From contig NZ_JACAOY010000005.1 in NCBI RefSeq assembly GCF_013385985.1, forward strand, positions 83,084 through 147,083: 64,000 nucleotides of DNA. The letters are read 5' to 3'. The translations under genes and the position numbers were made by a program. Shown here piece after piece: positions 40,651 to 49,225 of this stretch; within the stretch, counting starts at the first letter, position 1, and each line of letters starts with the position of its first letter. This DNA comes from Pseudomonas sp. B6002. GTDB taxonomy: Bacteria; Pseudomonadota; Gammaproteobacteria; Pseudomonadales; Pseudomonadaceae. A model generated the notes under the pieces. That model saw only the letters and a list, made by a program, of their open reading frames with translations, did no database searches and was not told the origin of the DNA.

Positions 40651-40767
40651 GTGGGGGCTGGCTTGTGTGGGAGCTGGCTTGCCTGCGATAGCATCAACTC
40701 AGCGCAACTGAAAAACCGAGGTGTCTGCATCGCAGGCAAGCCAGCTCCCACACAAGCCAGCCCTCAC
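40651..40767. repeat. Nested REPIN with duplicated outer arms
   Basis: The usual GTGGGAGCTGGCTTGCCTGC pair is enclosed by a second inverted pair, GTGGGGGCTGGCTTGTGTGG and CACACAAGCCAGCCCTCAC, giving arms of about 45 bases. This nesting is not seen at the other REP sites in the window. Confidence 0.9.
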
Positions 40768-40798
40768 ATTGAGGTCTGCGGTTGAGTTTGAATCGGGA

Positions 40799-41065
40799 TC
40801 AGATCCCGATATTGCCCAAGGTGATCATGATATTGCGCAACGTCCCGGAAATGACCGGGTGCTCAGCGTCGAATTCTATGGCGGCTTGGTTCACATCGTC
40901 GGAGATGCTCGGCGTTTGAGTCGCCGGCTCAAGTTCAAGCTGCAATTCAAACTTGGCAATTAAGGCTTCCAGCGCTTCACGTTTTTCTTCCGACAGCGGC
41001 GGTTCCTGTACCAACTGCCCGCGCAGGATTTCGACCTGTTCTTCGAGTTTTTTGCGATCAGGCAT
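40799..41065 (-). CDS. DUF4404 family protein
   Basis: An 88-residue small helical protein: MPDRKKLEEQVEILRGQLVQ followed by EREALEALIAK-type coiled-coil heptads and the conserved tail HPVISGTLRNIMITLGNIGI typical of DUF4404. ATG chosen with AAGGAAA upstream; the frame is open further. Cytoplasmic; function unknown. Confidence 0.85.
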   Translation of the reverse strand: MPDRKKLEEQVEILRGQLVQEPPLSEEKREALEALIAKFELQLELEPATQTPSISDDVNQAAIEFDAEHPVISGTLRNIMITLGNIGI

Positions 41066-41175
41066 GACGTATTTCCTTTTATCGATAGGCACTGGCATAG
41101 ACCACGGCACGCCGAGAAAGGTCTACGGGCTGACCTGTAGATTAATCCACTGGCGCCGAGCGTGCATGATCCGTG

Positions 41176-41784
41176 TCAGGGCTTCTCGCCTTTGAGCTGG
41201 CGCAGGCTGATATCGGCCAGGCAGGTGCCCAGTTCGCCAAGGTGATCGATCACCGAGTGAACCCCCAGCCCGTACAGCGCAACCGTGGCCTTGCCGCGCT
41301 TGTGCTCGCGTTGTTGCTCGGTGAGTGCCTGCCATTGCTCGGGCGCCAGGCCGCACAAGGAGCCGCAGGACGCCAGGCCGATGGTCCACAAACCGGCATT
41401 CAGGCCGGCTTGCAGCAAGCGTGGCTCACCGCTGACCAGGACGCAGCCTTCCAGCCGCTCGATATTCAGCTCCATCAAGGCTTGCCAACAGGCGTTTGGC
41501 GCAGGCCAGCGGATAGCTGAGGGGGAAGTGGCTTTAATCCACTTGGGCAGTGTGGCGGCCAGCGGGGTGGTGACCGTGGTGGGTAGCTCGTCCAGCCAGG
41601 CACAGGGGATGCCTTGCTCCTTGAGGCTACGCAGGATAGCCAGGGCACCGGGCGTGGCTTGGGAATCGGGGGCGGGGGCGTCGGTGCGCGCCTGGGAACC
41701 GAAATCCACCAGGCAGCCACTCAGGCCAAACAGCACGGCAGTCAATGAGGGTGCGCTGGCAACGGCAATTTCGGCGTGAGGCAT
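41176..41784 (-). CDS. HAD-superfamily protein, nucleophile apparently lost
   Basis: 202 residues resembling a phosphonoacetaldehyde-hydrolase-like HAD core: VLFGLSGCLVDFGSQAR at residues ~17-33, against VxxDWAGTTVDFGS in PhnX. The position of the nucleophilic Asp is Gly here (FGLSG), and motif II Thr/Ser is not clear. Later blocks CVLVSGEPRLLQAGLNAGLWTIGLA keep the motif III/IV shape. A conventional phosphatase reaction seems unlikely; a non-catalytic role is possible. Coding appears intact, with no frameshift. Confidence 0.65.
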   Translation of the reverse strand: MPHAEIAVASAPSLTAVLFGLSGCLVDFGSQARTDAPAPDSQATPGALAILRSLKEQGIPCAWLDELPTTVTTPLAATLPKWIKATSPSAIRWPAPNACWQALMELNIERLEGCVLVSGEPRLLQAGLNAGLWTIGLASCGSLCGLAPEQWQALTEQQREHKRGKATVALYGLGVHSVIDHLGELGTCLADISLRQLKGEKP

Positions 41785-41914
41785 TTCGAGATCCCTGAAA
41801 TAGCTGTGACGCTATCGAGATCGGATGACAAGCGGATGACACTTATGAGTAATTGTAGGGATTTTGTGCATTTATCATTAAGACAATTCCTACCGACTGC
41901 CTAATTTGACACTT

Positions 41915-41931
41915 CCGTCATATACTGACGG
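41915..41931 (+). promoter_or_regulatory. Palindrome overlapping a TATACT element upstream of mlaA
   Basis: CCGTCA-TATAC-TGACGG is a perfect 6-base inverted repeat centred on TATACT, 50 bases before the mlaA start. It could be a repressor site on the -10 element; no good -35 at 17 bases was found. Confidence 0.45.
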
Positions 41932-41981
41932 TCTTATTCAGGGCATAGCGCCCATGACAGACTATTCAAGGAGCCAAAGCT

Positions 41982-42671
41982 ATGCGCTGGAGCCACTACT
42001 TCGCTCAGCTATCTGTGTGTGCCACTGTTCTATTGGCCCCGTTTGCCGCCCAGGCCGCGTCGGAAGACGATCCATGGGAAAGCGTCAACCGCCCGATCTT
42101 CACCTTCAACGACACCGTTGATACCTACGCGCTCAAGCCATTGGCCCAGGGTTACCAGTTCGTCACCCCGCAGTTCGTGCAGACAGGCATTCATAACTTC
42201 TTCCGCAACATCGGCGATGTCGGCAACTTTGCCAACGACGTGTTGCAGCTCAAGCCCCACGCAGCGGGCGTCGACACGGCTCGTTTGCTGGTGAACACCA
42301 CCTTTGGCGTGCTGGGCTTTATTGATGTGGGCACCAAAATGGGCCTGCACCGCAACGACGAAGACTTCGGCCAAACCCTCGGCTACTGGGGCGTCGGCAG
42401 CGGTCCTTACGTGATGCTGCCACTGCTGGGCCCAAGTACCCTGCGTGACGCACCGTCCAAATACGTCGACAGCTATACCCAGCCGTACCGTTACATGAAC
42501 GACATCGGTTGGCGTAACAGCACCTTCGGCCTGAACATTGTCGATACCCGTGCCAGCCTGCTCGACAGCGAGAAGTTGATCACCGGCGACAAGTACACCT
42601 TCATCCGTAACGCTTACCTGCAGAACCGTGAGTTCAAGGTCAAGGACGGCAAGGTGGTCGACGACTTTTAA
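41982..42671 (+). CDS. mlaA: MlaA (VacJ) family outer-membrane phospholipid protein
   Basis: 229 residues. MlaA removes misplaced phospholipids from the outer leaflet of the outer membrane. MRWSHYFAQLSVCATVLLAPFAAQA is a signal peptide with a signal-peptidase-I type end (AQA-A). The family core is ESVNRPIFTFNDTVDTYALKP, NFFRNIGDVGNFANDVLQ and GVGSGPYVMLPLLGPSTLRDA. No lipobox Cys occurs at the cleavage site, unlike E. coli MlaA. AAGGAG lies before the ATG. Terminator follows. Confidence 0.92.
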   Translation: MRWSHYFAQLSVCATVLLAPFAAQAASEDDPWESVNRPIFTFNDTVDTYALKPLAQGYQFVTPQFVQTGIHNFFRNIGDVGNFANDVLQLKPHAAGVDTARLLVNTTFGVLGFIDVGTKMGLHRNDEDFGQTLGYWGVGSGPYVMLPLLGPSTLRDAPSKYVDSYTQPYRYMNDIGWRNSTFGLNIVDTRASLLDSEKLITGDKYTFIRNAYLQNREFKVKDGKVVDDF

Positions 42672-42689
42672 GTCGTGATGTTTTGAAAT

Positions 42690-42721
42690 GAAAAAGGCGA
42701 CCCCAGTGGTCGCCTTTTTTT
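42690..42721 (+). terminator. Terminator of mlaA
   Basis: AAAAAGGCGACC / GGTCGCCTTTTTTT with a short loop; also usable by the convergent PilZ gene. Confidence 0.9.
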
Positions 42722-42733
42722 GTGTGCGGCTTT

Positions 42734-43039
42734 TTAGTGCATCTTCAGGATCTTGAGGCCCAGGTGCTGGTCTTCACCGCTCGCCTTGGCCCACACCACT
42801 TCGGTATCGGCCTCCAGGCCCCTGAGAGCGGCGTGCTCCGAGTCGATGCGTACGGTGAGCCTGTCACCCACCTGAAACTGGCGAGGGGCCTGCACCTGCA
42901 TGCCAGAGCTGGAAAGGTCCACGCAAACCCCGGCAATCTCCTGCCCGGCGTGGATCAGCGACACATCGGCATCCACTCGCATGCGGATGAAATCGCGTTT
43001 TTCGGCGTAGTCGCGCTCGTGTTCGCTCACAGGTTCCAT
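42734..43039 (-). CDS. Small PilZ-domain protein
   Basis: 101 residues, a lone PilZ domain. RDFIRMRVDADVSL gives the RxxxR c-di-GMP contact, and VDLSSSGMQVQAP matches D/NxSxxG (residues ~41-46). It likely acts as a c-di-GMP receptor or adaptor. Its ATG has AAGG immediately upstream. It ends next to the mlaA terminator. Cytoplasmic; partner unknown. Confidence 0.82.
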   Translation of the reverse strand: MEPVSEHERDYAEKRDFIRMRVDADVSLIHAGQEIAGVCVDLSSSGMQVQAPRQFQVGDRLTVRIDSEHAALRGLEADTEVVWAKASGEDQHLGLKILKMH

Positions 43040-43306
43040 CCTTACTTTGTGTTGTGGTTGTTGCTGTTCTTATAACTCCGGGTGATTTGCGGTGTAAAGA
43101 CGCTCGGCGACCATCGGCATGAGCTTGAAACCCCTGGCGGATGGGAGTACCGTCTGCGCCTTAGAAGGGCACCTCTGCTTTACTGTTGTGCGTAGGCCAA
43201 AAGCCCGTGCTTTGTAGGACAGAGTGGCTAGAAAGCGAATCCAGTACGTGAGCCCGGCCATTGTCGAGCCACCTACGCCAACCTAATTCTGGCGCCGTTT
43301 GCCCAC

Positions 43307-44488
43307 ATGCAAAAAACCAGTGCCACGCTGCTGATAATCGATGACGACGAAGTAGTGCGCGCGAGCCTCGCGGCCTATTTGGAAGACAGTGGCTTCAGCG
43401 TCCTGCAGGCCGGCAACGGCCAACAGGGTCTCCAGGTGTTCGAGCGCGACAAGCCCGACCTTGTGATCTGCGACCTGCGCATGCCTCAGATGGGCGGCCT
43501 CGAGCTGATTCGCCAGGTGACCGACCTTGCCCCACAGACGCCCGTGATCGTTGTGTCCGGTGCCGGGGTGATGAACGATGCCGTCGAGGCCCTGCGCCTG
43601 GGCGCCGCCGATTACCTGATCAAGCCCCTCGAAGACCTGGCTGTGCTGGAACACTCGGTGCGTCGTGCGCTGGACCGTGCACGCCTGCTGCTGGAAAACC
43701 AGCGTTACCGCGAAAAGCTCGAAACCGCTAACCGCGAACTCGAAGCCAGTCTGAACCTGCTCCAGGAAGACCAGAATGCCGGTCGCCAGGTGCAGATGAA
43801 CATGCTGCCGATCAGCCCCTGGACCATCGATGACTTCCAGTTTGCGCACCAGATCATCCCGTCGTTGTACCTGTCGGGTGATTTTGTCGACTACTTCCGC
43901 GTCGATGAGCGGCGTGTCGCGTTCTACCTGGCCGACGTGTCCGGCCACGGAGCTTCCTCTGCTTTTGTAACCGTGTTGTTGAAGTTCATGACCACACGGC
44001 TGTTGTTCGAATCCAAGCGCAATGGCACCTTGCCGGAGTTCACCCCCTCCGAGGTGCTGGGCCACATCAACCGAGGCCTGATCAGCTGCAAGCTGGGCAA
44101 GCACGTGACGATGGTCGGCGGCGTGATCGATGAAGAAACCGGTCTTTTGACCTACAGTATTGGCGGTCACCTGCCGATGCCTGTTTTATACACTCCTGAC
44201 AGTGTGCGTTACCTGGACGGGCGTGGTCTGCCGGTGGGCTTGTTCAATGAAGCCACCTACGAAGACCACATCCTGGAGCTGCCGCCGACCTTCAGCCTTA
44301 CGCTGATGTCCGACGGCATCCTGGACCTGCTTCCAGAGCCTACACTCAAGGAGAAAGAAGCCGCCTTGCCCCAAAAGGTCAAGTCGGCGGGCGGCAGCCT
44401 GGATGGCCTGCGGCAAGTGTTTGGATTGGCCACGCTAGGGGAGATGCCGGATGATATCGCCCTATTGGTGTTGAGCAGGAATCTTTGA
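43307..44488 (+). CDS. Response regulator fused to PP2C-type phosphatase (RssB-like)
   Basis: 393 residues. Receiver domain 1-125: LLIIDDDEVVRASLAAYLED, phospho-Asp in VICDLRMPQMGG, switch Lys in YLIKPLEDLAVL. A linking helix (~125-160) precedes a PP2C-like SpoIIE domain with SGDFVDYFRVDERRVAFYLADVSGHGASSAF and LMSDGILDLLPE, which carry metal-binding Asp residues. In Pseudomonas such proteins control sigma-S or partner-switching. Start 43307 lacks a clear ribosome site. The STAS gene follows by 1-base overlap. Confidence 0.85.
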   Translation: MQKTSATLLIIDDDEVVRASLAAYLEDSGFSVLQAGNGQQGLQVFERDKPDLVICDLRMPQMGGLELIRQVTDLAPQTPVIVVSGAGVMNDAVEALRLGAADYLIKPLEDLAVLEHSVRRALDRARLLLENQRYREKLETANRELEASLNLLQEDQNAGRQVQMNMLPISPWTIDDFQFAHQIIPSLYLSGDFVDYFRVDERRVAFYLADVSGHGASSAFVTVLLKFMTTRLLFESKRNGTLPEFTPSEVLGHINRGLISCKLGKHVTMVGGVIDEETGLLTYSIGGHLPMPVLYTPDSVRYLDGRGLPVGLFNEATYEDHILELPPTFSLTLMSDGILDLLPEPTLKEKEAALPQKVKSAGGSLDGLRQVFGLATLGEMPDDIALLVLSRNL

Positions 44489-44970
44489 TGAGTACCGGAA
44501 GAATCCAATTCGCCGAGCAAGACGGGACCTTTGTCCTGAAGTTTGTCGGTGAAGTGCGCCTGACCTTGTGTTCGGCGCTGGATGCGACGATTGAGCGGAT
44601 CTTCACAGCGCTGAATTTCTCGGCGATCGTGATCGATCTGACCGAAACCCGCAGCATCGATAGCACCACCCTTGGGCTGTTGGCCAAGTTGTCCATTCTG
44701 TCTCGGCAGAAGGTCGGCCTGTTGCCTACGGTCGTCACCACCCACGAAGACATCACCCGTCTGCTGCAGTCCATGGGCTTCGACCAGGTGTTCAACATTG
44801 TTGATCGCCCGATCCCTTGCCCGGAATGCCTGACCGACCTGCCATCCCAGGACCAGTCCGAGGAAGTGGTGCGGGTCAAGGTGCTGGAAGCGCACAAGAT
44901 CCTGATGGGGCTCAACGAGTCCAACCGCGAAGCCTTCCACGACCTCGTCAACGCCCTCGAGCGCCATTAA
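44488..44970 (+). CDS. STAS-domain anti-sigma-factor antagonist
   Basis: 160 residues. The STAS domain (1-~105) includes LKFVGEVRLTLCSALDATIE, AIVIDLTETRSIDSTTLGLL (with the phospho-acceptor Ser in DSTTLG) and ILSRQKVGLLPTVV. It is the likely substrate of the upstream PP2C phosphatase in a partner-switching module. The ATG overlaps the stop (TGATG). It has an extra acidic C-terminal tail of ~50 residues. No anti-sigma kinase gene is seen nearby. Confidence 0.82.
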   Translation: MSTGRIQFAEQDGTFVLKFVGEVRLTLCSALDATIERIFTALNFSAIVIDLTETRSIDSTTLGLLAKLSILSRQKVGLLPTVVTTHEDITRLLQSMGFDQVFNIVDRPIPCPECLTDLPSQDQSEEVVRVKVLEAHKILMGLNESNREAFHDLVNALERH

Positions 44971-44993
44971 TCTCGACTTGAAACACATTCTAA

Positions 44994-45082
44994 ATGTGGG
45001 AGCTGGCTTGCCTGCGATAGCGGTATGCCAGCCACCTATTCATTACTGACCCAACGCTATCGCAGGCAAGCCAGCTCCCACA
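44994..45082. repeat. REPIN, GTGGGAGCTGGCTTGCCTGC type
   Basis: Units AATGTGGGAGCTGGCTTGCC and the inverse ending AGCTCCCACAG enclose a ~37-base spacer between the STAS gene and tal. Confidence 0.92.
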
Positions 45083-45118
45083 GGTTGAACTGAGGTCGGC
45101 TTGAGAGCGGCGAAATGC

Positions 45119-45158
45119 ACAAAAAAGGGCGGCACCCGCAAAGGTGCCGCCCTTTTTG
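45119..45158. terminator. Bidirectional terminator between the STAS gene and tal
   Basis: AAAAAAGGGCGGCACC / GGTGCCGCCCTTTTT with loop CGCAAA; A and T tracts flank both sides. Confidence 0.92.
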
Positions 45159-45171
45159 CAACCGCCGCCTT

Positions 45172-46098
45172 TTACAACTTGGCAGTCAGCAATGCCTCTA
45201 GCTTCTCCTGGTCCCGAGCAAACTGACGAATCCCCTCCGCCAGCTTCTCAGTCGCCATCGCGTCCTCATTGGACTCCCAACGGAACTGCGCTTCAGTCAA
45301 ATGCACCCGCGCTTCACCGGCATGGCCTGGCGACAGCTTGCGCTCCAGCTTGCCGGTATCCGCCGCAAGCTTCTCCAGCAGGTCCGGGCTGATGGTCAGG
45401 CGGTCACACCCGGCCAGCTCTTCGATCTGGCTAAGGTTACGGAAGCTCGCGCCCATCACCACGGTCTTGTAGCCATTGGCCTTGTAGTAGTTGTAGATGC
45501 GCGTCACCGACTGCACGCCCGGATCATCCGCGCCGGTGTAGTCGTTACCGTTGGCCTTCTTGTACCAGTCGTAGATACGGCCCACGAACGGCGAAATCAG
45601 GAACACGCCTGCTTCAGCACACGCCACGGCCTGGGCGAAGGAGAACAGCAGGGTCAGGTTGGTCTGGATGCCTTCTTTTTCCAGCTTCTCCGCCGCGCGG
45701 ATGCCTTCCCAGGTGGACGCGATCTTGATCAGTACGCGGTCACGGCCAACGCCAGCCTTTTCATACAGGTCGATCAGACGGTGCGCACGCTTGAGAATGG
45801 CCGCTTCGTCGAACGACAGGCGGGCGTCCACTTCAGTGGAAATGCGGCCCGGTACTACCTTCAGGATCTCCTGACCCACAGCTACCGCAAAACGGTCGCT
45901 GGCCAGGCCCACGTCACCGTTGCAGTCCTTTACAGCCTCATCCAGCAACGGCGCATACGCCGAAATCGACGCGGCCTTGAGCAGCAGGGAAGGGTTGGTG
46001 GTGGCGTCTTGCGGCTTGAGTTTGGCGAGGGTGGAAAAGTCGCCGGTATCGGCTACGACAGTCGTGAATTGCTTGAGTTGTTCCAGCTTGGAAGTCAT
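45172..46098 (-). CDS. tal: Transaldolase
   Basis: 308 residues, class I aldolase of the pentose phosphate pathway. The Schiff-base Lys125 is in [17 protein letters not shown], with [13 protein letters not shown] near the N-terminus. The ATG is chosen at the family start [11 protein letters not shown]; the frame is open 57 bases further. Cytoplasmic, monocistronic, with the terminator at 45119. Confidence 0.95.
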   Translation of the reverse strand: MTSKLEQLKQFTTVVADTGDFSTLAKLKPQDATTNPSLLLKAASISAYAPLLDEAVKDCNGDVGLASDRFAVAVGQEILKVVPGRISTEVDARLSFDEAAILKRAHRLIDLYEKAGVGRDRVLIKIASTWEGIRAAEKLEKEGIQTNLTLLFSFAQAVACAEAGVFLISPFVGRIYDWYKKANGNDYTGADDPGVQSVTRIYNYYKANGYKTVVMGASFRNLSQIEELAGCDRLTISPDLLEKLAADTGKLERKLSPGHAGEARVHLTEAQFRWESNEDAMATEKLAEGIRQFARDQEKLEALLTAKL

Positions 46099-46290
46099 GG
46101 GCGTGCTCTGTCCTATGGGTCTGATGACATTACCCGAGCGCCGACAGGCGCTCAAGGGCGCAAATGCGTTCGATCGTTTGCGAGGGCAACATCCTGAAAA
46201 CAGCCGTTTGAAACACCGGCCTACCTGCTCAATAGGAGGCTAAAACCTCCAGCAGGTTCAACCCAACTGCCCTCCAGACAACCCGCCCCC

Positions 46291-46322
46291 CCTGTAGGAG
46301 CTGGCTTGCCGGCGATAGCGCC
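46291..46322 (+). repeat. Single REP unit
   Basis: One unpaired unit TGTAGGAGCTGGCTTGCCGG followed by CGATAGCGCC lies between tal and the downstream MFS gene. No inverse partner is found nearby. Confidence 0.75.
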
Positions 46323-46360
46323 TTCACGATCACCGCAAACCTGGTGTCACGCGGACTGAC

Positions 46361-47650
46361 TTACGACAACCTCAACTTCCGCTTGGCAACCAGCAAGGCA
46401 CTGATACTAAGCGCCGCCGCCAGGATCAAGTAAAAGCTCGGCGCCAACTGCGACCCCGTCAACGCGATCAGCCCCGTGGCAATCACCGGCGCAAATCCAC
46501 CAAAGATCGTCACTGACAGGTTGTAGCTCAACGACATGCCCGTCACCCGGGTACGGATCGGGAACACATCGGCCATGAGTGAGGCCAGCGGTGCAAAGTA
46601 CACGGCCTTGATCAGCGCCATCATCGAGACAACCAGCAATAACGACGTTGCACTCGGCACTTTGTTCAGCCAGACGAAGGCCGGAAAAATACTCAGGATG
46701 TAGATGATCGAGGCCCACAGCATGATCTTGATACGGCTGACGAACCCGGCGATGAACCCGACAATGGGTGTCACCAGGGTCAGGATCAGACCGCCGGTCA
46801 GCGTCGCCAGAAAGCCCGACGACTGTGGAATATTCAACGTGGTTGAGGCATAGGACGGCATGTACTTCATCATGAAATTGGACGCCGTCGACACGATCAG
46901 CACGCCCATCGCGACCAGCAGCAAGGTCTTCTGTGAAAAAAATACCTCCCTTAAAGGCTGCGAACCCGGCTCGCTCTCCTTGAAGTCAGGCGACTCATCC
47001 ACCGTACGGCGGATATAAAGCCCTACCGGGCCCAGAATCAGACCAAAGAAAAACGGCACCCGCCAACCCCATTCAAGCATCTGATGATCATCCAGGCTGG
47101 TCGTCAGGAAGTAGCCGAACAACGAGGCGATCACCACGCCGAAGCCTTGACTGGCAAATTGCAGGCTCGCGACAAAGTTACGAGTCTTTTGCGGCGCGTG
47201 TTCCATCATGAACGCGGTTGAGCTGCCAAACTCACCACCGGCGGAGAACCCTTGCAGCAGGCGCGCGAACAGAATGCCTAGGGGGGCGATGACCCCGATA
47301 GCGGCATAGCTGGGCATCACCGCGATCATCGCCGTGCCGATCAACATTAGTAGGATGGACAGGCTCAAGGCTTTCTTGCGGCCTCGCCGGTCGGCATAGG
47401 AGCCCAGTACCGCAGCACCTAACGGGCGAATCAGGAACGAAATGCCGAACGTCGCGAACGCCAGAAACAGCGACACTGCCGGGTCTGCTGCAGGGAAAAA
47501 TACCTTGCTGATGGTTAACGCAAAGTAGGCGTAGACCGACAAGTCAAACCATTCAAGGGTGTTGCCGATCAAGGCGGCACCGACGGGTTTCCATAAGGGC
47601 TGGGCCCGTTCGATGGCCGGTGTGGCGGATGTGGACGACAACGCTGTCAT
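46361..47650 (-). CDS. MFS transporter, MHS (ProP/shikimate-like) family
   Basis: 429 residues with 12 membrane helices. GNTLEWFDLSVYAYFALTIS, GSYADRRGRKKALSL and GFSAGGEFGSSTAFMMEHAP are MHS motifs. It probably imports an organic acid or compatible solute by proton symport; the substrate is unknown. Its ATG has AGGAG 7 bases upstream. The M20 peptidase gene lies upstream on the same strand with a 69-base gap, so peptides or amides hydrolysed by that enzyme are a plausible cargo (inference). This block is not between tal and dusA in P. aeruginosa as I recall. Confidence 0.82.
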   Translation of the reverse strand: MTALSSTSATPAIERAQPLWKPVGAALIGNTLEWFDLSVYAYFALTISKVFFPAADPAVSLFLAFATFGISFLIRPLGAAVLGSYADRRGRKKALSLSILLMLIGTAMIAVMPSYAAIGVIAPLGILFARLLQGFSAGGEFGSSTAFMMEHAPQKTRNFVASLQFASQGFGVVIASLFGYFLTTSLDDHQMLEWGWRVPFFFGLILGPVGLYIRRTVDESPDFKESEPGSQPLREVFFSQKTLLLVAMGVLIVSTASNFMMKYMPSYASTTLNIPQSSGFLATLTGGLILTLVTPIVGFIAGFVSRIKIMLWASIIYILSIFPAFVWLNKVPSATSLLLVVSMMALIKAVYFAPLASLMADVFPIRTRVTGMSLSYNLSVTIFGGFAPVIATGLIALTGSQLAPSFYLILAAALSISALLVAKRKLRLS

Positions 47651-47719
47651 GTTCGACGCTCCTGGTTTTTTGTAAGTGTGTGAGCGGCAGAGATAAAGGT
47701 TGGATCAGGGCCCTGTTTT

Positions 47720-49105
47720 TCAGATGCAGGCTTGCGCCCTATCGCCCAGTTCCCAGAACAGTGCGGTCATGATTTGCAGGCCCTCCAGCACCACCGAACC
47801 CAGCAGGTGTTCATCCGGCGCATGTTGCGAGCAGCCGGGGTAGGAATGTGGAATCCACAAGGTCGGCAACCCCAATACATCAGCGAAAATGTCATTGGGC
47901 AGCGTGCCGGCAAGGTTAGGCAGTACGGCGATCGGCCGGGGTGTGGTGTCGCTGATGACCTTTTTGGCGAAGCGCACCCATGGATTGTCAGGGTCTAACC
48001 GAGTGCTGGGCGTGCAGCGATCAACAATGATGCTGACGCCGTGAAAGCCCTCAGCATCCAAGTGCTGGCGTAGCAGGTGCTCCAGGTTCTTCCAGTCAGT
48101 GCCGACCACAAAGCGCAATTGGCAATGCGCAATCGCCGACGGTGGAATGGCATTCACCGGCTTGGCCGGATTGCCCGCCGTGAACGCGAGAACTTCCAGG
48201 GTATTCCAGGCAAAGAGCCGTTCACCCAAGGTGAGGCCAGGCTCACCCCAGTCAACATCCAGGGGGCGGCCGAGGGAATGTTGATCAATGCCCAAGTCGT
48301 GGATGGCTTCGCGCACTGCGTCGGGTATGGAGGAGGGTACGAGCCCCCGGCACAGAATACGGCCGTGCTGATCCACCAGGCTGGCCAGTGCGTTGGCCAG
48401 CACAACGGCCGGGTTGGACATCACGCCGCCCCAGTTGCCAGAGTGCAAGCCCTTGTCGCGTGCCTGCACCTCAAGGGAAAACAGCGCCGAGCCGCGAGAA
48501 CCGAGAAAAATCGTCGGGCGCTTGTCACTCAAGCGCGGGCCGTCCGAGGCGATGAACACATCGGCTTGCAGTAATTGGCGATGCTCCGTGCAGACCTCGC
48601 GCAATCCGGGCGAGCCACATTCTTCGCCAGTCTCGAACAGCACCTTGACGTTAAACCCCAGCCGCCCCTCGCGGGCGTTGATCACCGCCTCCAGCGCCGT
48701 CAGGTTGATGCTGTGCTGGCCTTTGTTATCGGCGGTGCCGCGGCCATACCAACGATCGCCTTCCACGGTCAGCGCCCACGGGTTAAGGCCTTCACGCCAT
48801 TGCTCGGCATAACCTAGTACGACATCGCCATGCCCATAGGTCAGCACGGTTGGCAAGTCCGCGCCTTCATGACGCGAAGCAAACAGCAGTGGGCCCGCGC
48901 CCTTCGGGTTCTCAAGGGCCTGGCATTCAAACCCCATTCGCTCCAGCGCCGGTTGTACTTCCTCTTGCAGGTACCGCGTCAATTCCGGCGCTTGGCCGGG
49001 GGCCTGACTTTCACTACGAATAGCGACCCGGCGACGCAAGTCGGCTTCGAAATAGCCGTCAGTGAAGGCGTGGCGAACACTGTCGAGTGCGTGTTGCTTG
49101 GACAT
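47720..49105 (-). CDS. M20-family metallopeptidase
   Basis: 461 residues. Metal-ligand motifs are YGHGDVV (His, Asp), YGRGTADNKGQ (bridging Asp) and ETGEECGSPG (catalytic Glu); a late His occurs in GCSQHAPDEHLL. The dimerisation lid is in the middle. Dipeptidase or carboxypeptidase-like hydrolases of this group act on peptides or N-acyl amino acids; the substrate is unknown. ATG at 49105 is preferred, with GGAACG upstream; 49156 is possible. It is likely co-transcribed with the MFS gene and controlled by the divergent LysR gene. Confidence 0.82.
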   Translation of the reverse strand: MSKQHALDSVRHAFTDGYFEADLRRRVAIRSESQAPGQAPELTRYLQEEVQPALERMGFECQALENPKGAGPLLFASRHEGADLPTVLTYGHGDVVLGYAEQWREGLNPWALTVEGDRWYGRGTADNKGQHSINLTALEAVINAREGRLGFNVKVLFETGEECGSPGLREVCTEHRQLLQADVFIASDGPRLSDKRPTIFLGSRGSALFSLEVQARDKGLHSGNWGGVMSNPAVVLANALASLVDQHGRILCRGLVPSSIPDAVREAIHDLGIDQHSLGRPLDVDWGEPGLTLGERLFAWNTLEVLAFTAGNPAKPVNAIPPSAIAHCQLRFVVGTDWKNLEHLLRQHLDAEGFHGVSIIVDRCTPSTRLDPDNPWVRFAKKVISDTTPRPIAVLPNLAGTLPNDIFADVLGLPTLWIPHSYPGCSQHAPDEHLLGSVVLEGLQIMTALFWELGDRAQACI

Positions 49106-49225
49106 GAGCGTTCCGACAAAGGCTGAGTGATTCAGGCCAATATAGAAGTCGCCCATCGAACTGTATATTGCTGTTTTTTGAAGACTGGCATCTAATTAAT
49201 AGATGCCTTTATGCGCGGGAAACCC

